Positions 1 to 8,922 of a stretch of 64,000 bases of DNA are shown here, piece by piece. The stretch is from Paraburkholderia heleia NBRC 101817 (GTDB lineage: Bacteria > Pseudomonadota > Gammaproteobacteria > Burkholderiales > Burkholderiaceae), in contig NZ_BBJH01000007.1 in assembly GCF_000739775.1 (NCBI RefSeq), forward strand, positions 124,001-188,000. Direction: 5' to 3'. Positions within the stretch are counted from its first letter, which is position 1. Every line of letters starts with the position of its first letter. The notes under the pieces were generated by a model. The model was not told the DNA's origin. It saw nothing but the letters and a program-made list of their open reading frames with translations, and ran no database searches. The position numbers and the translations under genes were made by a program.

Positions 1-87
1 CGGCAGATAGACGATCTCGCGCAGCGCTTGCCCGAGCGTGCGGATGCCGACCTTGCCGAACGGCGCGTCGATCACTGCGTTGAACAT
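1..87 (-). CDS. ogt: Methylated-DNA--protein-cysteine methyltransferase, N-terminal fragment
   Basis: Only the first 29 codons lie in the window; the gene continues past position 1. The peptide begins MFNAVIDAPFGKVGIR and continues to REIVYLP, which resembles the start of the Ogt/MGMT repair protein that removes alkyl groups from O6-alkylguanine. The catalytic PCHR motif is outside the window, so the call rests on the N-terminus and on the position next to queG, an order I recall from Burkholderia. A GGGAG ribosome site lies 6-7 bases before this ATG. The frame stays open upstream to an ATG at 252 that overlaps the queG stop codon (TGATG). A 55-residue longer product made by translational coupling is therefore possible but looks low-complexity. 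Confidence 0.6.
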   Translation of the reverse strand, partial: MFNAVIDAPFGKVGIRTLGQALREIVYLP

Positions 88-251
88 CGTCGTCTCCCGT
101 CGATTCGGAGTCAGCGCTTCAGCGCTCACTCCGATCCCATGCAAAGCCGTGCGCGGACGTTGCACGCCATGGTGCCGCGTTGTGCGCGCGATTGCCAGCG
201 CGCCGTCGTCCCGTTTCGGGTCCATGCCCGCCTCCGCCGTCTTCATCCGCA

Positions 252-1649
252 TCACGCCGCTTCGAGCGCCCAAAGCACGTGCTCGCGCACGACGGCCGAC
301 TCGTCGTGCGCGCGCTCGCGCAGCGCCTTCACGATCGCGGCGCGCGCGGCGTCGCGCCCGATGTCCGCGCCTTCGCGCGTTGCGCGCAGCGCATTGCCCA
401 TCGCCACCGCGATATTGCGCGACCAGCTTTCATAGCCGATGCGCCGTATCGCGCTGCCCTGCATGCGCTCGTCGAACTGCGCCGCGCTCCAGCCGAACAG
501 GTCGACGAGACTGGCGCGATCGAGCCCATGACGCACGTCGAAATCCGCCACGGGCGCGGCCTTCGCGAACTTGTTCCATGGACACACGAGCTGGCAGTCG
601 TCGCAGCCATACACACGATTGCCGATCAGCTCGCGCAGTTCCAGGGGAATACTGCCCTTCAGCTCGATCGTGAGATAGGAGATGCAGCGGCGCGCATCCA
701 CGCGATACGGCCCGGTGATCGCGCCCGTCGGGCACGCGTCGATGCAGCGCGTGCAACTGCCGCAATGCGCGCCCGGCGTTTCGGGCGCAGCGCCGGCTGC
801 GCCGTGTTCGGGTGCGTCGGCGTCGGTGGGCAGCGGCACGTCCACGTAGATCTCGCCGAGAAAGAACAGCGAGCCCGCGTCGCGCTGCAGGAGCAGCGTG
901 TGCTTGCCGCGCCAGCCCACGCCCGCCTTCTGCGCAAGCTCGACTTCGAGCACCGGCGCGGAGTCGGTGAACACGCGAAAACCGAAATGGCCGATCTCGG
1001 CCTCGATACGCCCGGCAAGTTGCTGCAGCCGCGCGCGCAACACCTTGTGGTAGTCGCGGCCGCGCGCATAGACCGACACGACGGCGGCATGCGGATCGGC
1101 GAGACGCGCGTGCTCGCGCAGACGCCAGTCGGCGTGAATGCTTTGATGGGCAACGTTTGTGCCAATTTCGGCGCCAGCGCTCTCGCGGTGATCAGGCCCA
1201 CCTTGCGAAGCACTTTCGTGCGTCTTTCCCGCTGCATTCGGCGCGAGCGTATCGATGGGCATATAGGCCATGCGTGCGGTGATCACGCGTCGCGTGCCGG
1301 CCACAAGCTCGGCTGGCCGCGCGCGTTTCATCCCATGTTTGGCCATATAATCCATCTCGCCGTGGCAGCCCGCTTCGAGCCACGCGGCGAGGCCCGCCTC
1401 GGCATGGGAAAGGTCGGTGTCACTGATACCGATCGCACCGAACCCCAGCTCGCGCCCCCACGTCCGGATGCGCGCCGCGAGCGCGGCGAGCGCCGCCTCA
1501 TCGAGCGGCATGGCCTGCCCGGCAGCAGGCGCAGACGAATCTCGCGGCGCACGTGCCTGAACATGCGCCTGAGCGGACGTCGGGTCGAGCGCCTCCGAAG
1601 ACGCGCGCGCATCCTGCGCGGAGTTGGGAGGGGAATGCGTGGGGTTCAT
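252..1649 (-). CDS. queG: Epoxyqueuosine reductase QueG
   Basis: QueG carries out the last step of queuosine synthesis, reducing epoxyqueuosine in tRNA with cobalamin and two [4Fe-4S] clusters in the cytoplasm. The two ferredoxin-like motifs are visible: CGSCTRCIDACP at about residue 294 and CDDCQLVCPWN at about residue 349. The family block GRDYHKVLR is present at about residue 190. At 465 residues it is longer than the usual 350-390. There is a low-complexity N-terminal segment of about 46 residues and an extra stretch of about 45 residues near 130-175. A start at M47 (position 1511) would give a more typical protein and leave 155 bp to the divergent tsaE. With the long start only 17 bp separate the genes. 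Neither start has a clear ribosome site. Confidence 0.93.
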   Translation of the reverse strand: MNPTHSPPNSAQDARASSEALDPTSAQAHVQARAPRDSSAPAAGQAMPLDEAALAALAARIRTWGRELGFGAIGISDTDLSHAEAGLAAWLEAGCHGEMDYMAKHGMKRARPAELVAGTRRVITARMAYMPIDTLAPNAAGKTHESASQGGPDHRESAGAEIGTNVAHQSIHADWRLREHARLADPHAAVVSVYARGRDYHKVLRARLQQLAGRIEAEIGHFGFRVFTDSAPVLEVELAQKAGVGWRGKHTLLLQRDAGSLFFLGEIYVDVPLPTDADAPEHGAAGAAPETPGAHCGSCTRCIDACPTGAITGPYRVDARRCISYLTIELKGSIPLELRELIGNRVYGCDDCQLVCPWNKFAKAAPVADFDVRHGLDRASLVDLFGWSAAQFDERMQGSAIRRIGYESWSRNIAVAMGNALRATREGADIGRDAARAAIVKALRERAHDESAVVREHVLWALEAA

Positions 1650-1666
1650 GACGTCATTTTACGAGA

Positions 1667-2254
1667 ATGCCCGACACGCCCGGTCACGACCACGCGCCGC
1701 TTTCGCTTGATCCCTCCGCCGAGGTTCTCCTCGAGCGCCGTTTCGATCTCGCCGATGCCGACGCCACCGACGCCTTCGGCGCACGCTTTGCGCACGCGCT
1801 CGATTCGCTGCGCGCGAATCCGGTGGAAAACCACGGCGCGCCGCCCTTTCACGGCCTGCACGTGCAGTTGCACGGCGACCTCGGCGCGGGCAAGACCTCG
1901 CTCGTGCGCGCCACATTGCGCGCGCTCGGCCACACGGGCCGCGTGCGCAGCCCCACCTACACGCTCGTCGAACCGTACACGGTCGCAACGCCAGGCAAGC
2001 CGCATGGGGAACTCCAGCTTTATCACTTCGATCTGTACCGTTTCAGCGATCCGGCCGAATGGGCCGACTCGGGCTTTCGCGAATATTTCGCGCAAGATGC
2101 GGTATGCCTCGTCGAATGGCCGCAACGCGCGGGCGGCCTGCTTGGCGTACCCGACCTCGTGTTCTCGCTGGAGCCGGACGCAAGCGGCGCAGGCCGCGTG
2201 CTCACCGCCTACGCATACAGCGCATCAGGAAAGGCATGTCTAGAAAGATGTTAA
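1667..2254 (+). CDS. tsaE: tRNA threonylcarbamoyladenosine biosynthesis ATPase TsaE
   Basis: TsaE is the small P-loop ATPase that works with TsaB and TsaD to make t6A37 on ANN-decoding tRNAs. The Walker A motif GDLGAGKTS is at residues 70-78. It is followed by the family block RSPTYTLVEPY and by LYHFDLYR, typical of the YjeE fold. At 195 residues it is longer than the E. coli protein (153), mostly through the N-terminus and an insert after the Walker A region. The gene diverges from queG and its 3' end overlaps amiC by 19 bases, so the pair is probably one transcript. The same tsaE-amiC pairing (yjeE-amiB) occurs in enterobacteria. Confidence 0.95.
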   Translation: MPDTPGHDHAPLSLDPSAEVLLERRFDLADADATDAFGARFAHALDSLRANPVENHGAPPFHGLHVQLHGDLGAGKTSLVRATLRALGHTGRVRSPTYTLVEPYTVATPGKPHGELQLYHFDLYRFSDPAEWADSGFREYFAQDAVCLVEWPQRAGGLLGVPDLVFSLEPDASGAGRVLTAYAYSASGKACLERC

Positions 2255-3798
2255 TCAAACCGTTCCGCTCGATCGAATCGGCCGCCACCGCCACGCACAA
2301 CTGGCGTCGCCGGCAGATTCTGAAGGCGGGCGCCTCCACGCTCGTGCTCGGTCTTGCCGTGCCGCGCCTCGCGTGGGCCACTTCGGTCATCGGCGTGCGC
2401 GTGTGGCCCGCGCGCGACTACACCCGCGTCACCATCGAATCGGACCAGCCGCTGCAGAACACGCAGCAACTGCTGCAGGGCCCCGATCGCCTCGTCGTCG
2501 ATCTCACCGGGCTCGATCTCGACGACGCGCTCAAGAACCTCGTCTCCAAGATCACGCCGAACGATCCGCAGATCCAGGCCGTGCGCGTGGGCCAGTATCA
2601 GCCGCACGTGGTGCGCATGGTGTTCGACCTCAAGGGCGGCGTGAAGCCCCAGGTGTTCACGCTCGCCCCGATCGGCTCGTACAGGTACCGGCTCGTGTTC
2701 GACCTCTACCCGGCGGTCGCGCCCGACCCGCTCATGGACCTGCTGGCGCAAACCGAGCGCAAGCAGCAGCAGCTCGACGCTCACCAGGCGATGAAGGACA
2801 GCGCCCCGCCGTCCACGCCGTCCACGCTCGCGGGCCCGAACACGCCGCCCGCGCACGACAACAGCGACGCGTTTTTCGAGCGCTACGCGCAAAACGACGC
2901 GGGCGCCCCGCCCGGCGCGCCGCGTGCCGCGCCGCCAGTGCCCCCGGCGGTGCTCGCGCCGCGTCCGGGCAAGCCTGCCGCGCCGAAGCCGCCCGTCGTC
3001 GCCCAGCGCAACAACGACAATGACGACGACAGCGCGAGCGGCGACAACTACGGCTTCACCGCGCCGAAGTCCAGCCGGGGCGGCACCACGCGCCTGCTGA
3101 CGGTCGCGATCGATCCGGGCCACGGCGGCGAGGATCCGGGCGCGATCGGCAGCGCGGGCACCTACGAGAAGCACGTCGCGCTCGACATCGCGAAGAAGCT
3201 GCGCGCGAAAATCGACGCCCAGCCCAACATGCGCGCGATGATGACGCGCGACGCCGACTTCTTCGTGCCGCTGAACGTGCGCGTGCAGAAGGCGCGCCGC
3301 GTGGGCGCGGACCTGTTCGTCTCGATTCACGCCGACGCGTTCACCACGCCCGAGGCGCGCGGCTCGTCGGTATTCGCGCTTTCCGAGCACGGGGCATCGA
3401 GCGCCGCGGCGCGCTGGATGGCGAACAAGGAGAACGCGTCGGACCAGATCGGCGGCATCAGCGTGCAGACGGCCGACGCCGCCGTGAACCGCGCGCTCTT
3501 CGACATGTCGACGACGGCGCAGATCCGCGACTCGCTGCGTTACGGCGGCTTCGTGCTCAACGAGGTGGGCGAAATCAACAAGCTGCACAAGGGCTCGGTC
3601 GAGCAGGCAGGCTTTGCCGTGCTCAAGGCGCCCGACATTCCGTCGATCCTCGTGGAGACGGCCTTCATCAGCAATCCCGAAGAAGAGAGCAAGCTCAACG
3701 ACGATGCCTATCGCGACAAGATGGCGAACGCGATTCTCAAGGGCATCAAGCGCTATTTCGCGGCCAATCCGCCGCTTGCGAAGAGCCGCATGACCTGA
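2236..3798 (+). CDS. amiC: Tat-exported N-acetylmuramoyl-L-alanine amidase
   Basis: This periplasmic zinc amidase cleaves the amide bond between MurNAc and the stem peptide during daughter-cell separation. The start at 2236 is chosen because AGGA lies five bases before it, giving 520 residues. Residues 23-50 form a twin-arginine signal (RRRQILKAG followed by a hydrophobic run ending AWA). An AMIN domain that targets septal peptidoglycan spans about 50-150. A Pro/Ala-rich linker follows at about 175-275, then an Amidase_3 domain from about 288. Zinc and catalytic residues are seen in DPGHGGEDPG (about 292), the Glu of YEKHVALD, SIHADAF (about 362) and the Glu of LVETAFISN (about 471). It overlaps tsaE and ends before a strong hairpin terminator. 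Confidence 0.95.
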   Translation: MSRKMLIKPFRSIESAATATHNWRRRQILKAGASTLVLGLAVPRLAWATSVIGVRVWPARDYTRVTIESDQPLQNTQQLLQGPDRLVVDLTGLDLDDALKNLVSKITPNDPQIQAVRVGQYQPHVVRMVFDLKGGVKPQVFTLAPIGSYRYRLVFDLYPAVAPDPLMDLLAQTERKQQQLDAHQAMKDSAPPSTPSTLAGPNTPPAHDNSDAFFERYAQNDAGAPPGAPRAAPPVPPAVLAPRPGKPAAPKPPVVAQRNNDNDDDSASGDNYGFTAPKSSRGGTTRLLTVAIDPGHGGEDPGAIGSAGTYEKHVALDIAKKLRAKIDAQPNMRAMMTRDADFFVPLNVRVQKARRVGADLFVSIHADAFTTPEARGSSVFALSEHGASSAAARWMANKENASDQIGGISVQTADAAVNRALFDMSTTAQIRDSLRYGGFVLNEVGEINKLHKGSVEQAGFAVLKAPDIPSILVETAFISNPEEESKLNDDAYRDKMANAILKGIKRYFAANPPLAKSRMT

Positions 3799-3827
3799 GC
3801 CGCGCGAGGCATCCGGCGGCTTCGGAA

Positions 3828-3862
3828 GCGCCGCGCGAGCCTTCGGGCTGGCGCGGCGTTTT
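3828..3862 (+). terminator. Rho-independent terminator after amiC
   Basis: A G+C-rich hairpin (arms about 3828-3841 and 3846-3858, one G/G mismatch) with a TTCG tetraloop is followed directly by TTTT. It lies 30 bases after the amiC stop, between two convergent genes, and reads as a terminator for the tsaE-amiC transcript. Confidence 0.85.
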
Positions 3863-3879
3863 CATCCGGCGCGCGGGCG

Positions 3880-4776
3880 TTACGAGCGCACGGCCCCGAG
3901 ACGCTGCTTGACCCAGCCCCCGAACACGTTGACGGCGAGACCGCCCATCACGAGCACGGCGCCGCCGATCTCGGCCGCGCTCAACTGCTCGCCGAGCAGC
4001 AGCGACGCCGAGGCGAGCCCGACGATCGGCACGAGCAGCGAGAACGGCGCCACCTGGCTGGCGGGATACTTCGAAAGCAGGCGGCTCCAGAGGCTATAGC
4101 CGATGAGCGTCGCCACGAACGCGAGATAGACGATCGCGCCCACCGACGCCACGCCGATGCCCGAAAGCGCAGCCACGATGCGCTGCGACCCTTCCATCCA
4201 GTACGAGAGCACGAGAAACGGCAGCGGCGGCACGAGGCTCGCCCATACCACGAGGCCGACGAGATCCACCTTGCCCACCTTCTTCGTGACGATATTGCCG
4301 AGCGCCCACATGCAGGCCGCGCACAGCGTGAGCACGAAACCGGCGACGGTCATGCCTTGCGCACCGCCGCCCATCGACTGCGCGCCGATCAGCGCGAGAC
4401 CGCCGGCGGCGATCAACAAGCCGATGACGTTCTGCGCGTGAAAGCGCTCGCGCAGAAACACCGCCGCAAAACCGAGCGTGAAGAACGCCTGCGCCTGCAG
4501 CACGACCGAAGCGAGGCCCGCGGGCATGCCCACGTACATGGCAGTGAAGAGAAACGCGAACTGGCCGAGCGAGATGGTCGCGCCATAGGCGAGCAGCCAG
4601 CGCAGCGGCATTCGCGGGCGCTTCACGAACAGCACCGCGGGGAACGCCGCCAGCATGAAGCGCAGCGCGCCGAGCAGGAGCGGCGGCACGCCGTGCAGCC
4701 CCACCTTGATCACGACGAAATTCACGCCCCACGCGAGCACCACCACCAGCGCGAACAACAGGTCCTTCGGCGACAT
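3880..4776 (-). CDS. eamA: EamA-type drug/metabolite transporter (probable amino-acid metabolite exporter)
   Basis: This is a ten-helix inner-membrane transporter with two EamA repeats. The 298-residue protein matches E. coli EamA/YdeD (O-acetylserine and cysteine exporter) over its length by eye. Shared blocks are WGxNFVVIKVGLH near residue 15, QFAFLF, GMPAGLASxVLQAQAFF near residue 85, and SLLVPxVGLAS near residue 245. The start at 4776 is supported by AAGGAGGG just upstream; a longer reading to 4893 has no such support. The family match is strong, but the natural substrate here is inferred. It stands alone between the amiC terminator and pirin. Confidence 0.85.
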   Translation of the reverse strand: MSPKDLLFALVVVLAWGVNFVVIKVGLHGVPPLLLGALRFMLAAFPAVLFVKRPRMPLRWLLAYGATISLGQFAFLFTAMYVGMPAGLASVVLQAQAFFTLGFAAVFLRERFHAQNVIGLLIAAGGLALIGAQSMGGGAQGMTVAGFVLTLCAACMWALGNIVTKKVGKVDLVGLVVWASLVPPLPFLVLSYWMEGSQRIVAALSGIGVASVGAIVYLAFVATLIGYSLWSRLLSKYPASQVAPFSLLVPIVGLASASLLLGEQLSAAEIGGAVLVMGGLAVNVFGGWVKQRLGAVRS

Positions 4777-4994
4777 CCCCCTCCCTCCTTTTTGCGTCAT
4801 CCCTCTTCTTCGAAGCGGCGATCTTACCGCCTCGCGCCACTTCGTGACGTCCAGCGCCGTGCCGCCGGCGCCGGGCCCCTGGGTTGGCCGCACGCCGGGA
4901 AAGCCAGCGTTAGAATGGGCGCCAGCCTCGCGCGCGGCCTGCCCGCGCCGATTTCGACGATAACCTGCGCCGTCCGACTCATCCAGGAAGCCTC

Positions 4995-5876
4995 ATGTCC
5001 TCATCGATCAAAGCGGTTCTCAAGCCTCATCAACGCGACATCGGCAATCTCTATGTGCGCCGCGTGCTGCCCGCGCTCGCCGCACGCCTCGTCGGTCCGT
5101 TCATCTTCTTCGACCACATGGGCCCTGCCACGCTCGCGCCCGGCTCAGGCGTGGACGTGCGCCCGCATCCGCATATCGGGCTCGCCACGGTCACCTATCT
5201 CTTCGATGGCGCGCTCATGCATCGCGACAGCATCGGTTCCAGCCAGAAGATCGTCCCCGGCGACGTGAACTGGATGACGGCCGGACGCGGCATCGTCCAC
5301 TCCGAGCGCACGCCCGATGAAGACCGCGCCACCGGCCTCACCATGCACGGCATCCAGACCTGGGTGGCGCTGCCGCTCGATCGCGAAGACACCGAGCCGT
5401 CGTTCTTCCATCACGCCGCCGCCACGCTGCCCGAAATCGCGCGCAACGGCGTCACGATGCGTGTGATCGCAGGCACGGCGTTCGGCGCGACCTCGCCGGT
5501 CGAGACCTTTTCCGGCACGCTCTACGTCGCCGCAGATTTCGCGCCGGGCAGCGCATTCGCGCTCGACGCGGAGCACGAAGAGCGCGGCGTGTATCTCGTG
5601 GAAGGCGATCTCGCGCTCGACGGCACGCCGCTCGAGCCATACACGATGGCCGTGCTGGTGCCGGGCGAAACCGTCACGCTCTCGAGCGCGAAGGGGGCAC
5701 GCGTGATGCTGCTCGGCGGGGAAAAGCTCGAAGGCGAGCGCTTCATCGAATGGAACTTCGTGGCAAGCTCGCGCGAGAAGATCGAAGCCGCGAAGGAGGC
5801 CTGGACACGCCAGGAAATGGGGCATGTTCCCGGCGAAACGGAATGGATTCCGCTGCCGGAGAAGAAGCCGCGCTAA
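4995..5876 (+). CDS. Pirin family protein
   Basis: Bicupin metalloprotein of the pirin family, 293 residues. The metal-binding signature is visible in the first cupin: HPHIGLATVTYLF at about residue 57, with further His and Glu ligands in GRGIVHSER at about residue 98. Bacterial pirins have been reported as quercetinases or as modulators of metabolic enzymes, and the role here cannot be told from sequence. AGGA lies nine bases before the ATG. Gap to the next gene is 84 bases, so co-transcription with the thioredoxin gene is possible. Confidence 0.9.
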   Translation: MSSSIKAVLKPHQRDIGNLYVRRVLPALAARLVGPFIFFDHMGPATLAPGSGVDVRPHPHIGLATVTYLFDGALMHRDSIGSSQKIVPGDVNWMTAGRGIVHSERTPDEDRATGLTMHGIQTWVALPLDREDTEPSFFHHAAATLPEIARNGVTMRVIAGTAFGATSPVETFSGTLYVAADFAPGSAFALDAEHEERGVYLVEGDLALDGTPLEPYTMAVLVPGETVTLSSAKGARVMLLGGEKLEGERFIEWNFVASSREKIEAAKEAWTRQEMGHVPGETEWIPLPEKKPR

Positions 5877-5960
5877 AGGCTCGCCGCTTTCGGCGGATGA
5901 TTGAAACCCGGGCGTTTCGTCCCCAACTAGCGATACGACGGATTTCCCAACGAGGACGCA

Positions 5961-6809
5961 ATGGACACCACTCTCGCCACTTTTGAAAAAGACGTGATCG
6001 AAGCGTCGGCGCTCGCGCCGGTGCTGGTCGACTTCTGGGCGCCCTGGTGCGGCCCTTGCAAGAGTCTCGGCCCGATGCTCGAAAAGCTCGAGGCCGAATA
6101 CGCGGGCAAATGGAAGCTCGTGAAGGTGAACGTCGACGAGAACCAGGAACTCGCCGCGCACTTCGGTGTGCGCAGCATCCCGCACGTCGTGGCGTTCGCG
6201 GACCGCCAGGCGGTCGATCAGTTCGTGGGCGTGCTGCCCGAAGGCCAGCTGCGCCAGTTCCTCGACGGCCTGATCCCCGACGGCGTCGAGGCCGCGCGCC
6301 GCGCCGCGCAGGAAGCGCTGGCCGAAGGCCGCCGCGACGAGGCCTATGAAGCGCTGCAGGCCGCGCTCGCGTTCGATCCGGGCAACGACGAGGTGCGCAT
6401 GGACCTGATCGAGATGCTGCTCGCCGACAACCGCGCCGACGACGCGCAAAAGGAAGTCGAGCTGCTCTCGCCGAAGACCACGCAGGGCATCGACGCGCGC
6501 TTCAATGCGCTCAAGACGCGCCTCGACGCGCTCGACGCCGCCGCCGACCTGCCGCCCACCGATGCGCTCGAAGCCCAGGTCGCCGCCCACCCCGGCGATC
6601 TCGAAGCGCGCTTCGATCTGGCGAACGCGCTGATCGCGCGGCGCAAGTACGCGGGCGCGCTCGAGCATCTGCTGGAGATCGTGAAGCGCGACCGCGCCTT
6701 CCGCGACGACGTGGGCCGCAAGACCATGCTTTCGGTGTTCGATCTCGCGGCACATCAGCCGCAGCTCGTGAGCGAGTGGCGGCGCAAGCTGAGCGCGACG
6801 CTGAACTGA
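5961..6809 (+). CDS. cnoX: Thioredoxin/TPR chaperone, CnoX (YbbN)-like
   Basis: The protein has an N-terminal thioredoxin domain (about 1-108) with an intact active site WCGPC at about residues 29-33 and the cis-proline block RSIPHVVAF. It is followed by tetratricopeptide-like helices to residue 282. This layout is that of CnoX/YbbN, a chaperedoxin that holds unfolded proteins and transfers them to GroEL and DnaK. E. coli CnoX lacks the redox-active cysteine pair, whereas this protein keeps CGPC and is likely also an oxidoreductase, as reported for the Caulobacter protein. Start ATG is preceded by GAGGA. Confidence 0.88.
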   Translation: MDTTLATFEKDVIEASALAPVLVDFWAPWCGPCKSLGPMLEKLEAEYAGKWKLVKVNVDENQELAAHFGVRSIPHVVAFADRQAVDQFVGVLPEGQLRQFLDGLIPDGVEAARRAAQEALAEGRRDEAYEALQAALAFDPGNDEVRMDLIEMLLADNRADDAQKEVELLSPKTTQGIDARFNALKTRLDALDAAADLPPTDALEAQVAAHPGDLEARFDLANALIARRKYAGALEHLLEIVKRDRAFRDDVGRKTMLSVFDLAAHQPQLVSEWRRKLSATLN

Positions 6810-6814
6810 ACTCG

Positions 6815-6845
6815 CACGCGAGGACGCGGCGTGCGTCCTCGCGTG
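6815..6845. terminator. Perfect 13-bp hairpin between convergent cnoX and manC
   Basis: Two 13-base arms (6815-6827 and 6833-6845) pair perfectly around a five-base loop in the 61-bp gap between the 3' ends of two convergent genes. There is no uridine run on either side, so it may stop transcription weakly or protect 3' ends instead. Confidence 0.55.
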
Positions 6846-6870
6846 ACACGCTCGCCTTGCGTTCAGCCGG

Positions 6871-8409
6871 CTACGCCTGCTGAACCCGCCCGTACTGGTC
6901 GTCGAAACGCACGATATCGTCCTCGCCGAGATAACAGCCCGACTGCACCTCGATGATCTCGAGCGCCGTCTTGCCTGGATTCTCGAGCCGGTGCGTCATG
7001 CCTAGCGGGATATAGGTCGATTCGTTTTCGGAAAGCAGGAGCACCTCGTCGCCGCGCGTCACGCGCGCCGTGCCGCGCACCACGGTCCAGTGCTCCGCGC
7101 GGTGGTGATGCATCTGCAACGAAAGCCGGCCGCCCGGCTTGACCACGATGCGCTTGACCTGAAAGCGCTCGCCCTGATCGACCGAGTCGTACCAGCCCCA
7201 TGGGCGCTCCACGCGCCGGTGCTGCCGCGCCACCTCGCTGTGCTGCGCCTTGAGCCTCGTGACCACTGCCTTGACGTCCTGAACGCGGTCCTTCGCGACA
7301 ACGAGCACGGCGTCCGCGGTCTCGACCACCACCATGCCCCGCACGCCCACGCAGGCAACGAGGCGGCCGTCCGAATGCACGAAGGTATCCGCCGCATCCT
7401 CGAACAGCACGCGCCCGCGCGCGACGTTGCCGTTCCCGTCCTTCTCCGAGACCTGCCACAGGGCGTCCCACGCCCCGACGTCCGACCAGCCCGAACGAAG
7501 CGGCACCACCACGCCGGCGAGCCGCGCATTCACGCCAACCGACTCCATCACTGCGTAGTCGATCGAATCGGACGGACAGGCGGCGAGCGCGTCGCGGTTC
7601 AAGTGGACGGTGCCGTCAGCGTCGACACAGGCATTAGCGAAGGCCGCCGCGCACTGCGCCGCGATGAGCGGCCGGCTGTGCGCGATCGCCGCGAGCCAGA
7701 CCGATGCGCGCACAACGAAAATCCCGCTGTTCCAAAGATAGTTGCCCGAAGCAACATAGCTGGCCGCGCGCCCGGCGTCGGGCTTCTCCACAAAATGCTC
7801 GATGCTGCGCGCGCCGCTGCTGCCAAGCGGCAAACCCGCGCCGATGTAGCCGTAGCCCGTTTCGGCACGCTGCGGCGGCACGCCAAGCGTGACGATGGCG
7901 CCGCGCGCCGCGTGCGTCACGGCCTCTTCGACTGCGGCCGCAAACGCGGCGCCATCGGCGATCAGATGGTCGGCGGGCATGGCAACGAGCACGGGATCGG
8001 CGTCGCCGCTGGCGGCAAGCGCCACCGCCGTCAGCGCGGGCGCCGTGTTGCGCGCGAGCGGTTCGAGCACGAAGCGGGCAGCCATGCCGCTGCGGCCAAG
8101 ACGGTCAGCGGTCAGATGGCGCAAGTCCTCGCTGCTCACGACGAATGGCGCAGCCTTGCGAACCGCCGTGTGCGATTCCGGCAGCGAGGTGGCCGCATGC
8201 GGGAACACGCCGTCGAGGCGCCGTACAGTCGCCTCGAGCAGCGACTCGCCGTCGAGCAGATCGATCAGTTGCTTGGGGCAGTGTTCGCGCGAAAGCGGCC
8301 ATAGCCGCGTGCCGGAACCGCCCGCCAGCACAACGGGCTGAACGACGAGTTCGGCGTCGCCTTCGCTGGTCGCGGCTATCAGGCCGGCAGATGTCACATC
8401 GTTGTTCAT
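6871..8409 (-). CDS. manC: Mannose-1-phosphate guanylyltransferase / mannose-6-phosphate isomerase
   Basis: Bifunctional enzyme giving GDP-mannose for polysaccharide synthesis. The N-terminal nucleotidyltransferase domain shows GGSGTRLWPLSRE at about residue 30, then PKQ and FVEKPD. The C-terminal cupin isomerase (about residues 370-510) shows RPWGWY, QMHHHRAEHWTVV and YIPLGMTHRLENPG. The start at 8409 (512 residues) is chosen because GGGGGAGGGA lies just upstream; a start nine codons earlier at 8436 has less support. It is the only sugar-nucleotide gene in the window. It faces a Crp-like regulator and may supply the polysaccharide locus at 51-64 kb. Confidence 0.95.
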   Translation of the reverse strand: MNNDVTSAGLIAATSEGDAELVVQPVVLAGGSGTRLWPLSREHCPKQLIDLLDGESLLEATVRRLDGVFPHAATSLPESHTAVRKAAPFVVSSEDLRHLTADRLGRSGMAARFVLEPLARNTAPALTAVALAASGDADPVLVAMPADHLIADGAAFAAAVEEAVTHAARGAIVTLGVPPQRAETGYGYIGAGLPLGSSGARSIEHFVEKPDAGRAASYVASGNYLWNSGIFVVRASVWLAAIAHSRPLIAAQCAAAFANACVDADGTVHLNRDALAACPSDSIDYAVMESVGVNARLAGVVVPLRSGWSDVGAWDALWQVSEKDGNGNVARGRVLFEDAADTFVHSDGRLVACVGVRGMVVVETADAVLVVAKDRVQDVKAVVTRLKAQHSEVARQHRRVERPWGWYDSVDQGERFQVKRIVVKPGGRLSLQMHHHRAEHWTVVRGTARVTRGDEVLLLSENESTYIPLGMTHRLENPGKTALEIIEVQSGCYLGEDDIVRFDDQYGRVQQA

Positions 8410-8558
8410 TCGAGTCCCTCCCCCGAAGTCATGCACCGAGTCTCGTTATTGGTTGGCGTACGGGTGACATTTGAACAATACGCAGCGCGCGGCTCTGTAC
8501 GCGCAGCCACATTGATCGCACGGCACGCAGGCAAATTTCTCCTTGGGACGGGGCCGCG

Positions 8559-8602
8559 GTCATCGCGCGGTCATTGAGCAGTCATCGCGCAGTCATCGTT
8601 AT
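8559..8602. repeat. Four tandem 11-bp units with GTCAT core
   Basis: GTCAT begins at 8559, 8570, 8581 and 8592, exactly 11 bp apart, with similar CGCGCG/CGCGCA spacers in most units. The step is one helical turn, so all four cores would face the same side of the DNA. That is what a cooperative regulator array would look like. It lies about 150 bp upstream of manC. Confidence 0.75.
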
Positions 8603-8922
8603 GTGCGGCAACGCACGAAGCGCGAAGACGGCCGCGCAAGGTGATGTTTCACATCCGAACGTTTTTGCGACAGTGTCGGCGGCGCCCCAACAGAAGCGAA
8701 TCAAAACCGCGTCGCTGCAAAGGCAGGCGCACAACGCGCTCAAGGCGACGGTCCAACGATGTTTCAGCAAGGACTCATTTTTCGCGCATCCGGGTGAGCA
8801 GCGAAAGTCGCCATATAAATCAAGGCGTTGGCGGCATCAAATTCTAGCGACTTCGCAAACGGGGCCGCGCTGGCGTTGTACAAAACTGAAACAATAATGC
8901 GGCTTTGTGTCCCCTCGGAAAT

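Noticed and set aside
4777..4893. 39-codon N-terminal extension of the EamA transporter
   Set aside because: Consists of charged residues before the first helix; AAGGAGGG directly precedes the start at 4776.
8574..8897. 107-codon plus-strand frame in the manC-Crp intergenic region
   Set aside because: Starts inside the GTCAT repeat array, has no ribosome site or recognisable motif, and the region looks regulatory.
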